Shown here: positions 1 to 7,607 of the stretch, in pieces
Numbering within the stretch: the stretch's first letter is position 1
How the letters are laid out: every line of letters begins with the position of its first letter
Assembly (NCBI GenBank): GCA_019414325.1
Contig: DXMG01000041.1
Span: forward strand, 1-18,232
DNA: 18,232 bases
Reading direction: 5' to 3'
DNA from: Collinsella sp.
Lineage (GTDB): Bacteria > Actinomycetota > Coriobacteriia > Coriobacteriales > Coriobacteriaceae
Translations under genes and position numbers: made by a program
Notes under the pieces: model-generated
Told to the model about the DNA's origin: nothing
The model's database searches: none
Seen by the model: the letters and a program-made list of their open reading frames with translations, nothing else

Positions 1-720
1 GGGCGCAGGCGCCTGCGCCCGCACGCCCGCCGGCTTCCACGTCTCACCGGCGGGCACGACCTCGCCCGTTGTCTCCGACGCGCGAACGGACGCACCTGCA
101 TTCGCGCCAGCGAACGGCGACACGACGATATCGGCCCGAGCGCGGTCGGACGCAATGTCAACCCCCTCAGGTGGCTGTCCCGAAATCGGCATGTCGGAAT
201 AGAGCGCCACGCGCCCGCCCGAAAGCAGCCGCGCCGACACTCGCTTGATGGCCTCGGGATTCGAAACGGCGAGCCCCGCACAGCGCGCCCACGTATCCAC
301 CGCCCACACGCCGCGGACGTCGGTCGCCGTGGTGATGACGGGGATGGCCCCTGCCGCGCGTGCCACAGTTTGCGCAAGCTCGTTCGCACCGCCCAAATGC
401 CCCGACAAAAGCGGGACGGCAAAGCGCCCCGCCTCGTCAATCACCACAACCGCGGAATCGGTTGCCTTCGAGGCGACATGCGGCGCGATCGCCCGCACGG
501 CGATGCCCGCCGCACCCACGAACAGAAGCGCGTCCGACGCTTCCCACGCGAGCGCCGTCCATGTGCGCAGGTCGGCCTTCCCCTCGCCGAACCCGCGCGA
601 AACGGAAACGTCCCAGCCAGGGTCATCTTCACCTGTCTGCGCGCAATCGGAAAGCGCGCGTGCGGTGCGCTCCGCCAACGCATACCCCCTCTCGGTGAAC
701 GCTATGCAGAAAACCCTCAT
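1..720 (-). CDS. cbiG: Cobalt-precorrin 5A hydrolase CbiG, 3'-truncated by window edge
   Basis: CbiG opens the C-ring lactone of cobalt-precorrin-5A and releases acetaldehyde in the anaerobic cobalamin pathway, in the cytoplasm. Reading the minus strand from the ATG at 720 gives 240 open codons to base 1, so only the N-terminal part is present. The N-terminal domain is clear: GAAGIAVRAIAP at about residues 70-80, then VVVIDEAGRF, PLLSGHLGGANELA and ITTATDVRGVWAVDTWA. These are the hallmark blocks of the CbiG N-terminal and middle regions. From about residue 195 the sequence becomes Ala/Pro-rich, probably an interdomain linker; the C-terminal CobE-like domain would lie beyond the window. The start sits directly after the TAG of the upstream cbiL remnant (721-723), so translation is probably coupled. 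The gene is the last visible member of the cbiF-cbiD-cbiL operon. Confidence 0.9.
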   Translation of the reverse strand, partial: MRVFCIAFTERGYALAERTARALSDCAQTGEDDPGWDVSVSRGFGEGKADLRTWTALAWEASDALLFVGAAGIAVRAIAPHVASKATDSAVVVIDEAGRFAVPLLSGHLGGANELAQTVARAAGAIPVITTATDVRGVWAVDTWARCAGLAVSNPEAIKRVSARLLSGGRVALYSDMPISGQPPEGVDIASDRARADIVVSPFAGANAGASVRASETTGEVVPAGETWKPAGVRAQAPAP

Positions 721-954
721 CTAGCGCACCACCATCGTCGAGAAGTAGCTGCCCCGATCGGGCACATCGTCGAGCGAGCGGTACACGCGCTCGCCCGGAA
801 GTCCACAGTCCTCTACGAGCTCGGCACCGTCGAAGGCGCCCTCCTCGCGAAGGATGCGCTTCGTGCCCTCAAGCGAGCGGCGCGCCTTCATGACCACCTT
901 CGTCCCCGGCCAGCCGATTGCGCGGCGCACCCCGTACAGCACGCCTTTACTCAT
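721..954 (-). pseudogene. cbiL: Internally deleted cobalt-precorrin-2 C20-methyltransferase remnant (CbiL)
   Basis: This is a 77-residue frame, about one third of the usual CbiL/CobI length (about 230 residues). Its first nine residues (MSKGVLYGV) match how CbiL normally begins, but the glycine-rich SAM-binding loop that should follow (GVGPGDPE type) and the whole catalytic middle are absent. After a short junction (RRAIGWP) the frame continues as a typical CbiL C-terminus: TKVVMKA, then a helix with KRILREEG, then LVEDCGLPGERVYRSLDDV and SYFSTMVVR. The simplest reading is an in-frame internal deletion of roughly 150 codons. The ATG at 954 overlaps the end of cbiD by 8 bases, the coupling expected of an intact operon. 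The product should not methylate precorrin-2; an intact copy elsewhere, or an assembly error, cannot be excluded. Confidence 0.75.
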
Positions 955-2131
955 ACGTCGCCCCCAATTCCCCGATAACTGCATCGGCGCCCGACGTACG
1001 GAAAAGCTCGCGGCGCCCGGCGTCGAACACGACCGCGGCGATATCGCATGCACCCGCCGCGCGGCGGCGCAACCTGTCCTCGGTTGCCGCAGCGAGCGAG
1101 GCGCGCGCAGCGTCCCCTACGCCGGCGGCCTCGATTACCTCGAGCGCCGCCGTGGTCGTGACCGAAGACATGATCTCGCGCACGGTCTTCGCGCCCGCGC
1201 CGGCCAAGGCCGCGTGGGCGGCCAGAATCTCCGAGCGGCAGTCGGCGGTACGCGAATGGGTGTCCATGATGCCGCCCGCGACCTTCACCAACTTGCCGAT
1301 GTGTCCCACAAGAAGGACATTGGTAAATCCCTCACGAACGCAGCAATCAATCGCATCGCCCACAAAGTTGGAGATGAAGACCACCGGCGCACCGTTTAGG
1401 TGGAAATGCCCCGAGATGAACTGCGCGCCGTAGTTGCCGGGCGTGAGCACGACTCCGCGCCGCCCCATAGCCGCATGCTGCCGGATCTCGAGCTCGATGC
1501 TGTCGCGCAAGGCAGCGAGGCTGCGCGGCTCGACGATGCCCGTCGTGCCCAGGATGGAGATGCCGTCCTTTATCCCCAGGTGCGGGTTGAAGGTCTTTTC
1601 GGCAAGGGCAACACCCTCGGGTACCGAAATTGTCACAGCAATATTTCCAGAAAAGCCGTGCGCGGCGCACACCTCGCGCACCGCCGAAGTGATCATCGCG
1701 CGCGGAGTCGCGTTGATGGCGGCCGCCCCCACCGGCTGCTCGAGCCCGGGCAACGTCACGCGCCCCACGCCCACGCCGCCATCGACGGAAACTTCCGATT
1801 CGCGCGCGGGCACGCCCTTGCTGCCCGCAGCACCCGTGCCCGACCCCGCATGTTCCACGCGCGCGTACACGAGCACGCCGTCAGTCACATCGGCATCGTC
1901 GCCTGCGTCCTTTCGCACGGCGCACTGGGCGCACCCCTCGCCGATGTATGCGTCGACCACGTTCGCCTCGACGGGCAGCCCGCCGGGGGCGACGATCGAC
2001 ACGAGGCCGACGGGCTTTCGTGACAAGAGCATCTCGCAGGCTGCCTTCGCCGCGAGCGCGGCGCAGCTCCCCGTGGTGTAGCCGCAGCGCAGGCGGGTCG
2101 TCCCAGTATATATGTAATGCTCGAAGGCCAC
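947..2131 (-). CDS. cbiD: Cobalt-precorrin-5B C1-methyltransferase CbiD
   Basis: CbiD transfers a methyl group from S-adenosylmethionine to C1 of the corrin ring in the anaerobic cobalamin pathway. The protein is about 394 residues, close to the family norm. The diagnostic N-terminal block RCGYTTGSCAALAAKAA is at about residues 15-31. Further blocks include AINATPRAMI, GISILGTTGIVEP, LTPGNYGAQFI, FVGDAIDCCVREGF and LVGHIGKLVKVAGGIMDTHSR. The open frame extends to 2299, but that part is low-complexity and overlaps the end of cbiF. I chose the GTG at 2131 because homology begins there and a GGAAGGCGAG purine stretch lies upstream. The gene is 58 bases downstream of cbiF and overlaps the cbiL remnant by 8 bases. 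Confidence 0.92.
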   Translation of the reverse strand: MAFEHYIYTGTTRLRCGYTTGSCAALAAKAACEMLLSRKPVGLVSIVAPGGLPVEANVVDAYIGEGCAQCAVRKDAGDDADVTDGVLVYARVEHAGSGTGAAGSKGVPARESEVSVDGGVGVGRVTLPGLEQPVGAAAINATPRAMITSAVREVCAAHGFSGNIAVTISVPEGVALAEKTFNPHLGIKDGISILGTTGIVEPRSLAALRDSIELEIRQHAAMGRRGVVLTPGNYGAQFISGHFHLNGAPVVFISNFVGDAIDCCVREGFTNVLLVGHIGKLVKVAGGIMDTHSRTADCRSEILAAHAALAGAGAKTVREIMSSVTTTAALEVIEAAGVGDAARASLAAATEDRLRRRAAGACDIAAVVFDAGRRELFRTSGADAVIGELGATYE

Positions 2132-2189
2132 GCTAGCTGCTCGCCTTCCGATACCCCGTGGCAAACGAAGGGTCGTAAAGCTTGCTGCG

Positions 2190-2924
2190 CTAGTAGGACT
2201 CCGCTTGCGCGCCGTTGTGCGCAAGCCCGCCGCGAGCTCCGAGCACGCGGCCCACCACCACGAGCGCCGTGCGGTCGATGCCCTCTCGCGCGCCCGCATC
2301 GGCGAGCGTGCCCACTGTGCATCGCACCACGCGCTCCTCAGGCCAGGTCGCCTTGTACACGAGCGCCGCCGGCTCGTCGGAGCTGCGGCCCGCGGCCAAA
2401 AGCTCGGCGGAAAGCTCGGCGAGCATACCCGAGCTCAGGAAGATGACCATAGTCGAGCCACTTTCCGCCATGGTGCGCATGCCCTCGCCCGCGGGCATGG
2501 GGGTACGCCCGGAAAGCCGCGTGATCACGACCGACTGGCTGATTCCCGGCAGAGTGTATTCCTGGCGAAGCGCCGCCGCGGCACCGCAAAAGCTCGACAC
2601 GCCGGGCACCACCTCGTAGTCCACGCCGCGCGCGTCGAGCGCGTCCATCTGCTCCTGGATGGCGCCGTACAGGCACGGGTCGCCCGTGTGCAGGCGCACC
2701 ACTTCCTCGCCCCGCGCATCTGCCGCGCACATCACGTCGAGCACTTCCTCCAAGGTCATGTGCGCGCTGTCGTAGACAACGCAGGATTCCTTGCACTCGG
2801 CGAGCAGCTCGGGGTTCACAAGGCTCCCCGCCCAAACGACCACGTCGGCCGCGCGCAGAAGGCGCGCCCCGCGCAGCGTAATAAGGTCGGCGGCGCCCGA
2901 GCCAGCGCCAACGATATGAATCAT
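2190..2924 (-). CDS. cbiF: Precorrin-4 / cobalt-precorrin-4 C11-methyltransferase (CbiF/CobM)
   Basis: This tetrapyrrole methylase adds the C11 methyl group in corrin synthesis, using S-adenosylmethionine in the cytoplasm. It is about 244 residues, full length. The SAM-binding start IHIVGAGSGAADLITLRG is followed by VVWAGSLVNPELL, the LHTGDPCLYGAIQEQM block, YEVVPGVSSFCGAAAAL and the C-terminal Y-K-A-T-W-P-E-E segment, all typical of CobM/CbiF. The frame is open to 3068, but the extra residues are not family-like. The ATG at 2924 has a strong purine-rich ribosome site (GGGAAGGGAAGG) just upstream. It is the first gene of the minus-strand cobalamin operon and is divergent from the riboswitch-controlled uptake operon. 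I saw no clear promoter for it. Confidence 0.93.
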   Translation of the reverse strand: MIHIVGAGSGAADLITLRGARLLRAADVVVWAGSLVNPELLAECKESCVVYDSAHMTLEEVLDVMCAADARGEEVVRLHTGDPCLYGAIQEQMDALDARGVDYEVVPGVSSFCGAAAALRQEYTLPGISQSVVITRLSGRTPMPAGEGMRTMAESGSTMVIFLSSGMLAELSAELLAAGRSSDEPAALVYKATWPEERVVRCTVGTLADAGAREGIDRTALVVVGRVLGARGGLAHNGAQAESY

Positions 2925-3055
2925 CCGAGCCTTCCCTTCCCGTTTCTCATCGCAACCGTTTACGCCGCCATTCGCGCAGCGGGCAAAACACGGCGCCCGC
3001 AGCGGCAATCGGCGCAAATACGCAGGCAGGAGGCGCAATGCCGACCGCCCTGGCT

Positions 3056-3084
3056 TTGACACGTTCACAAGTGCCCACTATCAT
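3056..3084 (+). promoter_or_regulatory. Sigma70-type promoter for the riboswitch/cbiK/ABC operon
   Basis: A perfect -35 hexamer TTGACA (3056-3061) is separated by exactly 17 bases from TATCAT (3079-3084), which matches five of six consensus -10 positions. Transcription would start near 3091, roughly 40 bases before the riboswitch. Confidence 0.75.
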
Positions 3085-3127
3085 AGTAAAAGTTTCGGCA
3101 ACGAGCATATGACAATCGGATAAAAGG

Positions 3128-3262
3128 AAATGACCGGCGCGGCGCCCGCACAGCCCGCGCTGGCTTGCGGAGGGAACCAGGTGGGAATCCTGGGCAAGGG
3201 ACATTACTGTATAGGACGCGCGGGCGAACCGCCTCGCGCCCCAAGCCAGACTGCTTCGCCTT
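3128..3262 (+). promoter_or_regulatory. Cobalamin (B12) riboswitch
   Basis: The conserved core appears in the right order on the plus strand: GGGAACCAGGTGGGAATCC at about 3172-3190, then ACTGT near 3206, then the B12-box-like AAGCCAGACTGC near 3243. CTGGCTTG before the core can pair with CAAGCCAG of the B12 box, as expected for the closing helix. In this family, ligand binding normally represses genes for cobalamin synthesis or transport. The outer limits are approximate. Confidence 0.85.
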
Positions 3263-3267
3263 TTCCT

Positions 3268-3361
3268 CACGGCATCGCCGTGGCGTTAGCTCCTTGTGAA
3301 CCCCGAGGGGTGCGCTTTTCTTTCGCTTGTGCCGACAAGCAACTGTCGCCGGGGGACCGGC
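3268..3361 (+). promoter_or_regulatory. Candidate expression platform: serial hairpins before cbiK ribosome site
   Basis: Four short hairpins lie between the riboswitch and the cbiK start: CACGGC/GCCGTG with a 3-base loop (3268-3282), a small ACCC/GGGT stem around 3300-3311 followed by a T-rich run (3316-3322), CGACA/TGTCG (3333-3348) and GCCGG/CCGGC (3348-3361). The last ends a few bases before the GAGGAAAGG ribosome site. Which one carries the switching is not resolvable by eye; the ACCCCGAGGGGT stem is short for a terminator. Confidence 0.4.
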
Positions 3362-3382
3362 AAACCGAGGAAAGGAAAAACC

Positions 3383-4308
3383 ATGTCCGACCAGATGTCA
3401 CGCCGCGCATTCATGGGCGCCGCAGCAACCGGAGCCGTCGCGCTCGCCGGAGTCGCGCTCGCGGGCTGCTCCAACACCACCGCGAGTTCCGAGAAATCGA
3501 GTGAAAATGAGAAGGCCGTGAAGCCGGTCATCCTCGTCACGAGCTTCGGCACGAGCTACAACGACTCGCGCCACATCACCATCGGCGCCATCGAAGACGC
3601 TATCCGCGAGAAGTACTGGCAGGACTACGACATCCGCCGCGCCTTCACCGCGCAGATCATCATCGACAAGCTGAAGAAGCGCGACGGCATCACGATCGAC
3701 AACATGACGAGGCGCTCGACCGCTGCGTGGAAGACGGCGTGAAGGAAATCGTCGTGCAGCCGACGCATCTCATGGGTGGCCTGGAATACACCGACGTGAA
3801 AGACGAGCTCGACAAGTACGCCGACAAGTTCGACAAAATCTCGCTCGGCGACCCGCTGCTCACCTCCGACGACGACTACAAGAAGGTGGCCGCAGCCATT
3901 AAGGAGAACATGGCGTCCTTCGACGACGGCAAGACGGCGCTGTGCCTCATGGGCCACGGCACCGAAGCCGATTCCAACGCCGACTATGCCAAGATGCAGG
4001 AAGTGTTTAAGAACGAGGGCTTGACGCAGTTCTTCGTCGGCACCGTCGAGGCTGAACCGACCTGCGAGGATGTTATCGCCGCCGCGAGCGCCGCAGGCTA
4101 CAAGAAGGCCGTGCTCGCGCCGTTCATGGTGGTCGCGGGCGACCACGCGAACAACGACATGGCAGATGAGACCGACCCCGACAGCTGGGCTGCGAAGTTC
4201 GTGGCCGCCGGCTTCGAAGTGACGTGCCTGCTCCAGGGTCTGGGACAGAACGTCGCGGTCGACGACATCTACGTCTCGCACGTGGACGACGCCATCGCCA
4301 AGCTGTAA
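3383..4308 (+). pseudogene. cbiK: Exported lipoprotein cobaltochelatase (CbiK family), frameshifted
   Basis: CbiK-type chelatases insert Co2+ into sirohydrochlorin. Here the protein starts with a twin-arginine and lipoprotein signal: SRRAFM at residues 6-11, a hydrophobic stretch, and lipobox LAGC with Cys29, so it would sit outside the cytoplasm. VILVTSFGTSYNDSR follows. The frame breaks at 3707-3709: the first frame reads 12 unrelated codons to a stop at 3740-3742, while the next frame continues seamlessly from EALDRCVEDGVKEIV to 4308. One missing base (probably a G in ACG-GAG) explains this. If repaired, the protein has about 308 residues with His192 (MGHG), Glu223 (TVEAEP) and His255 (GDHANND), spaced like the metal-binding His, Glu and His of enterobacterial CbiK. 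It is the first gene of the riboswitch operon. A sequencing error is a real alternative to a true mutation. Confidence 0.85.
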
Positions 4309-4452
4309 ACTCGCCGCGCACGGGGGCGCCGGTCGCGTCCCCGTGCAACGGGCATGCGCCTTCCCCGACTGACGGCGCATGCCCGTTGCATTCGCGTCCC
4401 GCCCGCCCACCGCACGGCGCGGGCGGTCGAAGCGATTGAAAGGAACCCCTTC
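4309..4452 (+). repeat. Intercistronic double hairpin between cbiK and lipoprotein gene
   Basis: Two adjacent hairpins lie here. The first is CACGGGG (4319-4325) with CCCCGTG (4339-4345). The second is a perfect 16-bp stem, GCAACGGGCATGCGCC (4345-4360) with its complement (4374-4389), around a 13-base loop. Neither is followed by a T-run, so an mRNA-stabilising or processing element fits better than an intrinsic terminator. The rest holds only the ribosome site of the next gene (GAAAGGA). Confidence 0.65.
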
Positions 4453-4986
4453 ATGTTGAAGAAAACCCTCGCCTTCGCCCTGTCGGCGGCGCTTTTCGCG
4501 TTCTCGCTCGCCGGCTGCGGCGGAAATTCAATCGACAGCGCTAAGGCAAGCGATGCCGATTCCCAGGAAAAGACCGAACAGGCGGCCGATGCGCCCGAGG
4601 ACGCAAGCGCTGCCCCCATCACCGCCGACAAGGTGGCCGACGGCACCTATCCGATCACCGTAGATTCCAGCTCGAACATGTTCAGGATTGTGGACGCCCA
4701 GCTCATCGTGGAAAACGGCTCCATGCACTGCGTGATGACACTTTCCGGCACGGGCTACGGCAAGCTCTTCATGGGCACGGGCGACGAGGCTGCCGCCGCA
4801 AGCGAGGCCGACTTCATCCCCTATGTGGAAAACGCGGAAGGCAAGTACACCTACGACGTGCCCGTTGATGCGCTCGACGAGGACACCGCCTGTGCCGCGT
4901 GGAGTATTAGAAAAGAGCAGTGGTACGACCGCACGCTCGTGTTCGAATCCGCCGGCGTCGATCTGCGCGCCGACGCACTGAAGTAA
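4453..4986 (+). CDS. Small surface lipoprotein with NEAT-like domain
   Basis: This 177-residue protein starts with a clear lipoprotein signal: KK, a hydrophobic core and lipobox SLAGC with Cys22. A Ser/Asp/Glu/Ala-rich linker runs to about residue 55. The single domain that follows starts DGTYPITVDSSSNMF and includes VMTLSGTGYGKLFMGT, YTYDVPVDAL and, near the end, WYDRTLVFES. The beta-rich layout and the closing Tyr-containing strand resemble NEAT-type heme-binding domains, but this is a loose visual match and no heme ligand is proven. The next gene carries a related domain. The start at 4453 is supported by GAAAGGA upstream and the signal peptide; the frame extends upstream to 4354 without support. 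Its place between cbiK and a FecCD-type transporter suggests a role in binding a metal or tetrapyrrole at the cell surface. Confidence 0.75.
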   Translation: MLKKTLAFALSAALFAFSLAGCGGNSIDSAKASDADSQEKTEQAADAPEDASAAPITADKVADGTYPITVDSSSNMFRIVDAQLIVENGSMHCVMTLSGTGYGKLFMGTGDEAAAASEADFIPYVENAEGKYTYDVPVDALDEDTACAAWSIRKEQWYDRTLVFESAGVDLRADALK

Positions 4987-4990
4987 CGCC

Positions 4991-6562
4991 ATGCGGTCGA
5001 TTCTTCCCAAGGGGGAAAACAGGAAGCGCCACAGCATCGCGGCGCGCGCGATCGCCTGCGTTCTCGTCGCCCTGCTCGTGCTTCCCTTCGCGGGGTGCAG
5101 TGCGAGCCCGAACGCGACCGATGGCACGGCGGGCTCTCAGGAATACACTGTGAGTGTCTCGCTTTCCGGCGGGTCAGGGCGCGCAAGCATCGCCTCACCC
5201 ACCACAATTGTGAAGGATGGCGACACCTACACCGCGACCATCACCTGGTCGAGTTCGAACTACGACAAGATGACCGTCGACGGCGTGGACTACGCGCCCG
5301 TAAACGACGGCGGCAACTCCACGTTCGAGATACCCGTCACGCTCGACGAGGACATCGCCGTGTCGGCCGAGACCGTCGCCATGTCGACGCCGCATACCAT
5401 CGACTACACGCTCTACTTCGACTCATCCACCATGAAGGAGAAATCGGGCGACGATGCAAGCGGCGGCTCCCCCGCGGGAACGGCTTCAAGCGCCGCGGCC
5501 GACTTCCACAACGCCGATTTGGGCTGCGGCTGGGAGCCGACGGGGGCGCTTCAGCTTGAATACGCCAAGCACTTCACTGTCGACGAGTTCGAAGGCGGCT
5601 TGCGGCTTATCTGCGTTTCGAACGGGGAGCGCTTCCTCGTGGTGCCGCAGGATGCGAAGGTACCTGATGGGTTGAGCTCCGACATCGCGGTCATAAGGCG
5701 CCCCGCCGACAAGGTGTACCTTGTGTCGTCGGCGACGATGTGCCTGGTCGATGCGCTCGATGCGAACGACAATATCTTAATGTCGGGCACGAAGGCCGAC
5801 GATTGCTCGGTCGCGGGCTTCAAAAGCGCGCTCGAAAGTGGGGCGATCGCCTACGGCGGCAAGTACAGCGCGCCCGACTACGAGCGAATATCGGCCTCGG
5901 GCTGCACGCTCGCCATCGAGAACACCATGATCAACCACACACCCGATGTGAAGGAAAAGCTGCAGAAGCTCGGGCTCGTCGTGCTCACCGAACAGTCGTC
6001 GAGCGAGCCCGAAGCACTCGGGCGCGTCGAGTGGATTAAGCTTTTCGGCGTCCTGTTCGACAAGGAAGACGAGGCCACGCACCTGTTCAACGAGCAGAAG
6101 GCCCGCGTCGAGCAAACGTCGGGGCTCGCGTCGTCAGGTAAAACCGTGGCGTATTTCTACATTAACTCGAACGGGGCCGCCGTCACGCGGCGGGCGGGCG
6201 ACTACGTGGCGCAGATGATCGAGCTTGCAGGCGGCAGCTACGCGCTCGATGACGCGCAGACAGCGTCGACGTCAGGTTCGTCAGTAACGCTCGAAATGGA
6301 GCGCTTCTACGCGACGGCGAAGGATGCCGACATCATCGTCTACAACGGAACCATCGACGAATCGGTTGCCACCTTGAACGACTTCGTAGGCAAAAACGCG
6401 CTATTGTCGCAGTTCAAAGCCGTGAAGAACGGCAACGTATGGGTCACAAGCGCCGACATGTACCAGCAGATGACTTCTACCGCCGACATTATCGACGAGC
6501 TGCACGGGGCGTTCACCGGCGATGACGCGAGCGACTTCCATTATCTGAAGAAGCTCGGCTAG
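4991..6562 (+). CDS. ABC transporter substrate-binding lipoprotein with N-terminal NEAT-like domain
   Basis: This 523-residue protein has a basic N-terminus and a lipobox FAGC with Cys36. Residues about 50-150 form a beta-rich domain (VSLSGGSGRASI, TATITWSSSNYDKMTVDG, STFEIPVTL, HTIDYTLYFDSS) that looks related to the domain of the preceding small lipoprotein and to NEAT domains. After a Ser/Gly/Ala linker (about 150-170), residues 180-523 match the two-lobe periplasmic-binding fold used for siderophores, heme and cobalamin (BtuF/FepB class). Visible blocks include GALQLEYAKHFTVDEF, ASGCTLAIENTMINH, VVLTEQSSSEPEALGRVEWIKLFGVLF, and MIELAGGSYAL. It starts 4 bases after the previous stop and ends 4 bases before the permease, so it is tightly coupled. 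The ligand is inferred from the B12 riboswitch and CbiK neighbours; heme or another tetrapyrrole is equally possible. Confidence 0.85.
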   Translation: MRSILPKGENRKRHSIAARAIACVLVALLVLPFAGCSASPNATDGTAGSQEYTVSVSLSGGSGRASIASPTTIVKDGDTYTATITWSSSNYDKMTVDGVDYAPVNDGGNSTFEIPVTLDEDIAVSAETVAMSTPHTIDYTLYFDSSTMKEKSGDDASGGSPAGTASSAAADFHNADLGCGWEPTGALQLEYAKHFTVDEFEGGLRLICVSNGERFLVVPQDAKVPDGLSSDIAVIRRPADKVYLVSSATMCLVDALDANDNILMSGTKADDCSVAGFKSALESGAIAYGGKYSAPDYERISASGCTLAIENTMINHTPDVKEKLQKLGLVVLTEQSSSEPEALGRVEWIKLFGVLFDKEDEATHLFNEQKARVEQTSGLASSGKTVAYFYINSNGAAVTRRAGDYVAQMIELAGGSYALDDAQTASTSGSSVTLEMERFYATAKDADIIVYNGTIDESVATLNDFVGKNALLSQFKAVKNGNVWVTSADMYQQMTSTADIIDELHGAFTGDDASDFHYLKKLG

Positions 6563-6566
6563 CGCC

Positions 6567-7607
6567 ATGAGAAGCCGGCTTTCCATGACATACGACGAAT
6601 CGGGGCGCACCGCACGGTGTCGCGTCGTGACGGCGTTGCTCGCTGTTGCCCTCATCGTGCTCGTCGGGGCCAACCTGTGCATCGGGAGCGTGCTCGTACC
6701 CGCAGACCACATCCCCGGCATCCTTTCGGGCGGCGCTGCCAATTCCATGGAAAGCCAGGTCATCTGGGAGATTCGCCTGCCGCGCGTGCTTTCAGCCGTG
6801 CTTCTCGGCGGGGCACTTTCGCTCTCTGGGTTCCTGCTGCAGACGTTTTTCAACAACCCCATCGCCGACCCGTTCATCTTGGGCGTCTCCTCGGGCGCAA
6901 AGTTCGTCGTCGCGCTTACGATGATCGTACTTCTGGGCGCGAACCAGGCCATGTCCTCGCCGGCCATGGTGGCCGCAGCGTTTCTGGGCTCGCTTATCAC
7001 CATCGGCTTCGTGCTCCTCATCGCACGGCGCATAAGTTCCATGGCCATGCTCATCGTGGCGGGCGTCATGGTGGGATACATCTGCTCGGCGGCGACGAAC
7101 TTCCTCATCGCCTTCGCCGACGACCAGTCCATCGTGAACCTGCACAACTGGTCTTTGGGTAGCTTCTCGGGTTCGAGCTGGGACGACGTCGCGGTCATCG
7201 CGGTCGTGGTGATCACCGTGAGCGCATGCGTATTCGCGATATCGAAGCCCCTTTCCGCCTTCCAGCTGGGAGAAGCCTACGCGAAAAGCGTCGGCGTGAA
7301 CGTCGCACGCTTCCGCGTGGTGCTCGTCTTTCTAGCGAGCATGCTCTCCGCCTGCGTGACCGCGTTCGCTGGTCCGGTGTCGTTCGTAGGCATCGCGGTT
7401 CCTCATCTCGTGAAGTCGGCGCTGAAGTCGTCGAAGCCCATCCGCGTGATTCCAGCGTGCTTCTTGGGAGGCGCCATCTTCTGCGCAGGCTGCGATTTGA
7501 TCGCGCGCACGCTGTTCTCTCCTGTCGAGCTTTCCATCAGCGCCGTCACCGCCATCTTCGGCGCGCCGGTGGTTATCGCGCTCATGTTGAAGAAGCGGGT
7601 GAGGTAG
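6567..7607 (+). CDS. FecCD/BtuC-family ABC transporter permease
   Basis: This 346-residue membrane protein would form the inner-membrane channel for the preceding binding protein. About ten hydrophobic segments are visible. The family core ALSLSGFLLQTFFNNPIADP followed by FILGVSSGA is present near residues 80-110, and the C-terminal part has SVGVNVARFR, FAGPVSFVGIAVPHLVK (cytoplasmic coupling region) and the closing PVELSISAVTAIFGAPV. Length and motifs fit BtuC/FecC/FhuB-type permeases. A second Met lies at residue 7; the first was kept because it follows the upstream stop by 4 bases. The next gene begins directly after its TAG. The substrate cannot be told from the permease itself. Confidence 0.92.
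   Translation: MRSRLSMTYDESGRTARCRVVTALLAVALIVLVGANLCIGSVLVPADHIPGILSGGAANSMESQVIWEIRLPRVLSAVLLGGALSLSGFLLQTFFNNPIADPFILGVSSGAKFVVALTMIVLLGANQAMSSPAMVAAAFLGSLITIGFVLLIARRISSMAMLIVAGVMVGYICSAATNFLIAFADDQSIVNLHNWSLGSFSGSSWDDVAVIAVVVITVSACVFAISKPLSAFQLGEAYAKSVGVNVARFRVVLVFLASMLSACVTAFAGPVSFVGIAVPHLVKSALKSSKPIRVIPACFLGGAIFCAGCDLIARTLFSPVELSISAVTAIFGAPVVIALMLKKRVR

Larger units (their letters stand above)
2925..3382. other. Divergent regulatory region between cbiF and cbiK
   Basis: This 458-base stretch has no credible gene. Bases 2925-2947 hold the cbiF ribosome site on the minus strand. Bases 3056-3084 hold a plus-strand sigma70-type promoter. A cobalamin riboswitch follows at about 3128-3262, then a leader of about 120 bases with several small hairpins and the cbiK ribosome site (GAGGAAAGG, just before 3383). 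No riboswitch was found facing cbiF. Confidence 0.8.

Noticed and set aside
245..978. Several plus-strand frames over cbiG and the cbiL remnant
   Set aside because: Arg/Ala/Pro-rich without domains; the minus-strand CbiG reading explains the sequence.
2132..2299. N-terminal extension of CbiD
   Set aside because: Arg/Ser/Ala-rich residues without family similarity, overlapping the end of cbiF; GTG at 2131 fits better.
3701..3742. Programmed ribosomal frameshift in cbiK
   Set aside because: No slippery heptamer or obvious downstream stimulatory structure at the junction; a simple one-base loss explains it.
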